Of a stretch of 64,000 bases of DNA, positions 61,569 through 64,000 are shown piece after piece. Position numbers and translations under genes: made by a program. The DNA lies in assembly GCA_035772735.1 (NCBI GenBank), contig JASDFA010000019.1, positions 70,966,001 through 71,030,000 of the forward strand, written 5' to 3'. The notes under the pieces are model-generated. The model saw only the letters and a program-made list of their open reading frames with translations, was not told the DNA's origin and made no database searches. The stretch is from Datura wrightii. Taxonomy: Eukaryota; Streptophyta; Magnoliopsida; Solanales; Solanaceae. Position 1 is the stretch's first letter; each line of letters starts with the position of its first letter.

Positions 61569-64000
61569 TGTCACCCCTGAGTTTACACCCTGAACGAAAC
61601 ACGATACTTGAAGTTACAAGTAACCCCAAGTCAACCCCTGGTCTATCATACACTGACATTCTGAGTAACATGCAACTATATACAATGGAAGTTTAAGGAA
61701 AAATATAAACACTTTGAGAGAAATAAAACTGGTTCATAATATTTGAAAATATTTGAACAAACTACAAGTCTGAAAACCAAATCTGTGTCTGAAATCCACA
61801 AAGTCCCTAGCTAACTCCAAATCTAAATAGAAGAAAAGAAAATATAACTGAAGTAAATAATCTCCGTCCTCGAAGAATGAGGACTCAACAACAAGAATAG
61901 CTGAGGTCTTCGGTGAGTGGTCAGCTAACGAGTCTGAGACTGAGATCCTACAACTGTATCATAAAATGATACAACATAAAAGTATGCATTAGTACTTTGA
62001 ATGTACTGAGTAAGTGAGTGAAATATAACATAATGGAATAAATAAAACGGAAAATACTGAACTTAAAAGACATGCAATGACCAAATAAAGCTACTGAACT
62101 GAATAACTGAAATACTGAGGTGGTCTAAAAGATGCTGTCTGATGGTCAAAGCATGTACTAAGTCTGGAATACTGATCTAAACTGAACTGAAACTGGATTG
62201 AATTGAATAGTGGGAGAGTCTATAACAGACATATAACCACGTGAGCCAGACGTGGAGTCCGATGTATTCACCCCATCGATAGGACCCAATATACATTGCC
62301 AGGGTATAAAGGCATGAACTGGGGGGTCACAAGAGTCTGGGGCCAATCAGGCCAATAAATACTATAACCTATGGTGGCAACGTAATTCTGGGAATCTGGG
62401 TGCGCTGTAACCCCGGTTTGGTTGGTGCTAAGTCCTACTCCCAATGGATAGTCCTATACTAAATACTAAGATGATAGCTCGAAACTGGGGACTAGTCAGG
62501 GAAACATATCTGAAAAGCACCCTGAGAGTCTTATCGAACCAGATTCTGAAACTAGGTTCTAGACTGGTCAGAGCTGCTTTCTAGAAGCATCATAACCGTC
62601 TAAGAACAAACTGTAATCTGAAAATAGGGTCCTAAGGTTAGTTAGAGTTATATATCTAAAGTGTCATGACCGCCCAGTGGACCAATAAAACTGAATTCTG
62701 AATCTGATTCTGATAACTGTGAGGTACTACTGACACCTCGCGAAAATCTATAGTCAAACTGATCAACTGACATTTTCTGAATGACACTGGAAATTCTAAA
62801 GTTCTTACTAAAATTGAATTGACAATATTCCGTTTGAAATTTAATGCTACAAACATCATGGGAGTTCCCAACACTGATAAAATCAAGCTAAAATTCGACA
62901 TTCAAGTACTAATGCAGGTTTCAAGATTTTCTAGTTCAAGAAATAAGGCTAAATTTCACTTCACAAGATTGGACATCATTTTAGTCACAAACTGGTGGAA
63001 AATATCTATATTGGCATGGTATAATAATCCACATGATTTAGACAAAGTATGACTAGCAATTTTTGACATTAAGTAATTTCAAGGCTACAATTAATAAAAA
63101 GAAATAGGGAGGAATTTGGGGACACAAGGGAAGAACTATTCCCTTGTTGAATTTCCACATACCTGGTGAAAAAGCCCGAACAATTCCTTGAGAAACTGAG
63201 GAGGAAAGGTTTCCCTAGCTCTTGCTCTGAAAAACTCTAAGAGAAGTTCTACGATCTATTTTCTGAAGGTCTAAGTGGGGAATGAGGAAAGAAACTATTT
63301 AATCCCCCTAATAAGTCTGAAAAAATGCTTAAAACGACGTAGTTTAAAGTTTAGGAGGGCAGGAAATTACTGAAAGACCCTTGAACACTCGTAGGGAAAA
63401 ACTGATCGTCAGTCCTCACGGGTGACCTAACGGTTCTTGGTCAGTGACCACGACTCGGGGTCACACTCATGAGGTCCACTACCTGCAATACACTGATGGT
63501 CACCACGAGGGACCTAATGACTCGTTACCATGGGCCACAACTCGTGGCATCATCCTTCAGGTTCACTGCTTAGCAGTTATCTGGGGCTCGTGATGGGAGA
63601 CTCAACGATTCATGACCTGGTGACCACGACTTGTGGTCACCACTCGTCAGGTAAAATATGCCCCTAGAAAGATCAGAAGTAGTTAGAGCTGTAATTGTGC
63701 GTACCGCTTCAACTCTCAAAATTTTTTAATCTAGATAACTATGACTCATCCCACGAATCGTGGTGACTGACCACGACTCGTGGGGTCCTTTCGTTAGGCA
63801 CACTAACTCCTTCCTTTCATTTCTCAATCACTCCTTCCCAGACTGACCTAACGAGTTGTGGGTCCTGACCATGACTCGTGGTCATAACCGTGGGGAGTCA
63901 ACTCCCCAAGGCACTTCCTATGACTCATCCAACGACTCGTTAGATGAGTCGTTCTGAGGCATTTTTCCAGATTTTCTACTGAGCTCATTTCAAATTCCTA
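61569..64000 (-). mobile_element. Second copy of the 2.5 kb LTR family, runs off the window
   Basis: Starts TGTCACCCCTGAG on the plus strand and aligns throughout with 4619-7132, e.g. the ACAAGTAACC..AAGTCAACCC..ATCATACACTG block, the GACGTGGAGTCCGATGTAT block and the CGACTCGT-rich block. The window ends before its TGTAATACCCC end, so whether it is a solo LTR or the 3' LTR of a full element to the right cannot be decided. Confidence 0.8.
63380..63960. repeat. Array of CGACTCGT-type motifs in LTR U3 (copy 2)
   Basis: Same motif family as 6640-7060: near 63448, 63517, 63537, 63624, 63741, 63771, 63871 and 63931, with GACTCGTGG as the commonest form in this copy. Confidence 0.7.

Overview
This is plant nuclear DNA, most likely from a eudicot and probably from the Solanaceae. 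The evidence is two intron-containing plant genes (a type-B cytokinin response regulator and a COBRA-like cell-wall protein), AT-rich intergenic DNA with TA-rich microsatellites, several classes of plant LTR retrotransposon, Helitron- and CACTA-like elements, and a block of endogenous pararetrovirus of a kind common in Solanaceae. The family-level assignment is inference; no marker here fixes the species.

Layout. 1-3312: AT-rich DNA with at most the tail of a gene at the left edge. 3308-10894: a decayed Ty1/copia element with target-site duplication CATAT, interrupted in gag by a 2.5 kb solo LTR of a second family that has its own duplication, GAATC. 13295-17556 (+): a complete six-exon type-B response regulator (677 aa, ARR1/ARR2-like). 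18988-21881 (-): a two-exon COBRA-like gene (655 aa, COBL7-like), convergent with the regulator. 22-28.8 kb: non-coding, with tandem repeats and two inverted-repeat (fold-back) elements. 28846-44248: Helitron-like sequence with several 5' ends and one 3' end. It carries a captured fragment of ribosomal protein L37 and is interrupted by a 10.5 kb endogenous pararetrovirus block. 44-49 kb: AT-rich DNA with a mini-CACTA element. 49488-59076: a young Athila-type Ty3/gypsy derivative with 1,419-bp LTRs and duplication ATTAT. It keeps gag, protease and an env-like ORF but has no reverse transcriptase or integrase. 60.2-64 kb: a degraded LTR cut by a second copy of the 2.5 kb LTR family, which runs off the window.

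The two host genes look intact and are the only convincing functional cellular genes. Everything else is mobile or viral DNA in nested layers. The pararetrovirus block holds more than one genome length (about 7.76 kb repeat period) in one orientation, then a 747-bp segment in the opposite orientation joined through 7 bp of microhomology. Both viral copies carry stops and frameshifts. Its second ORF (508 aa) is open. The most unusual structures are the pararetrovirus tandem/inverted arrangement, the RPL37-carrying Helitron with repeated 5' ends, the RT-less but recently inserted Athila derivative with dyad-repeat LTRs, and the 2.1 kb fold-back element.
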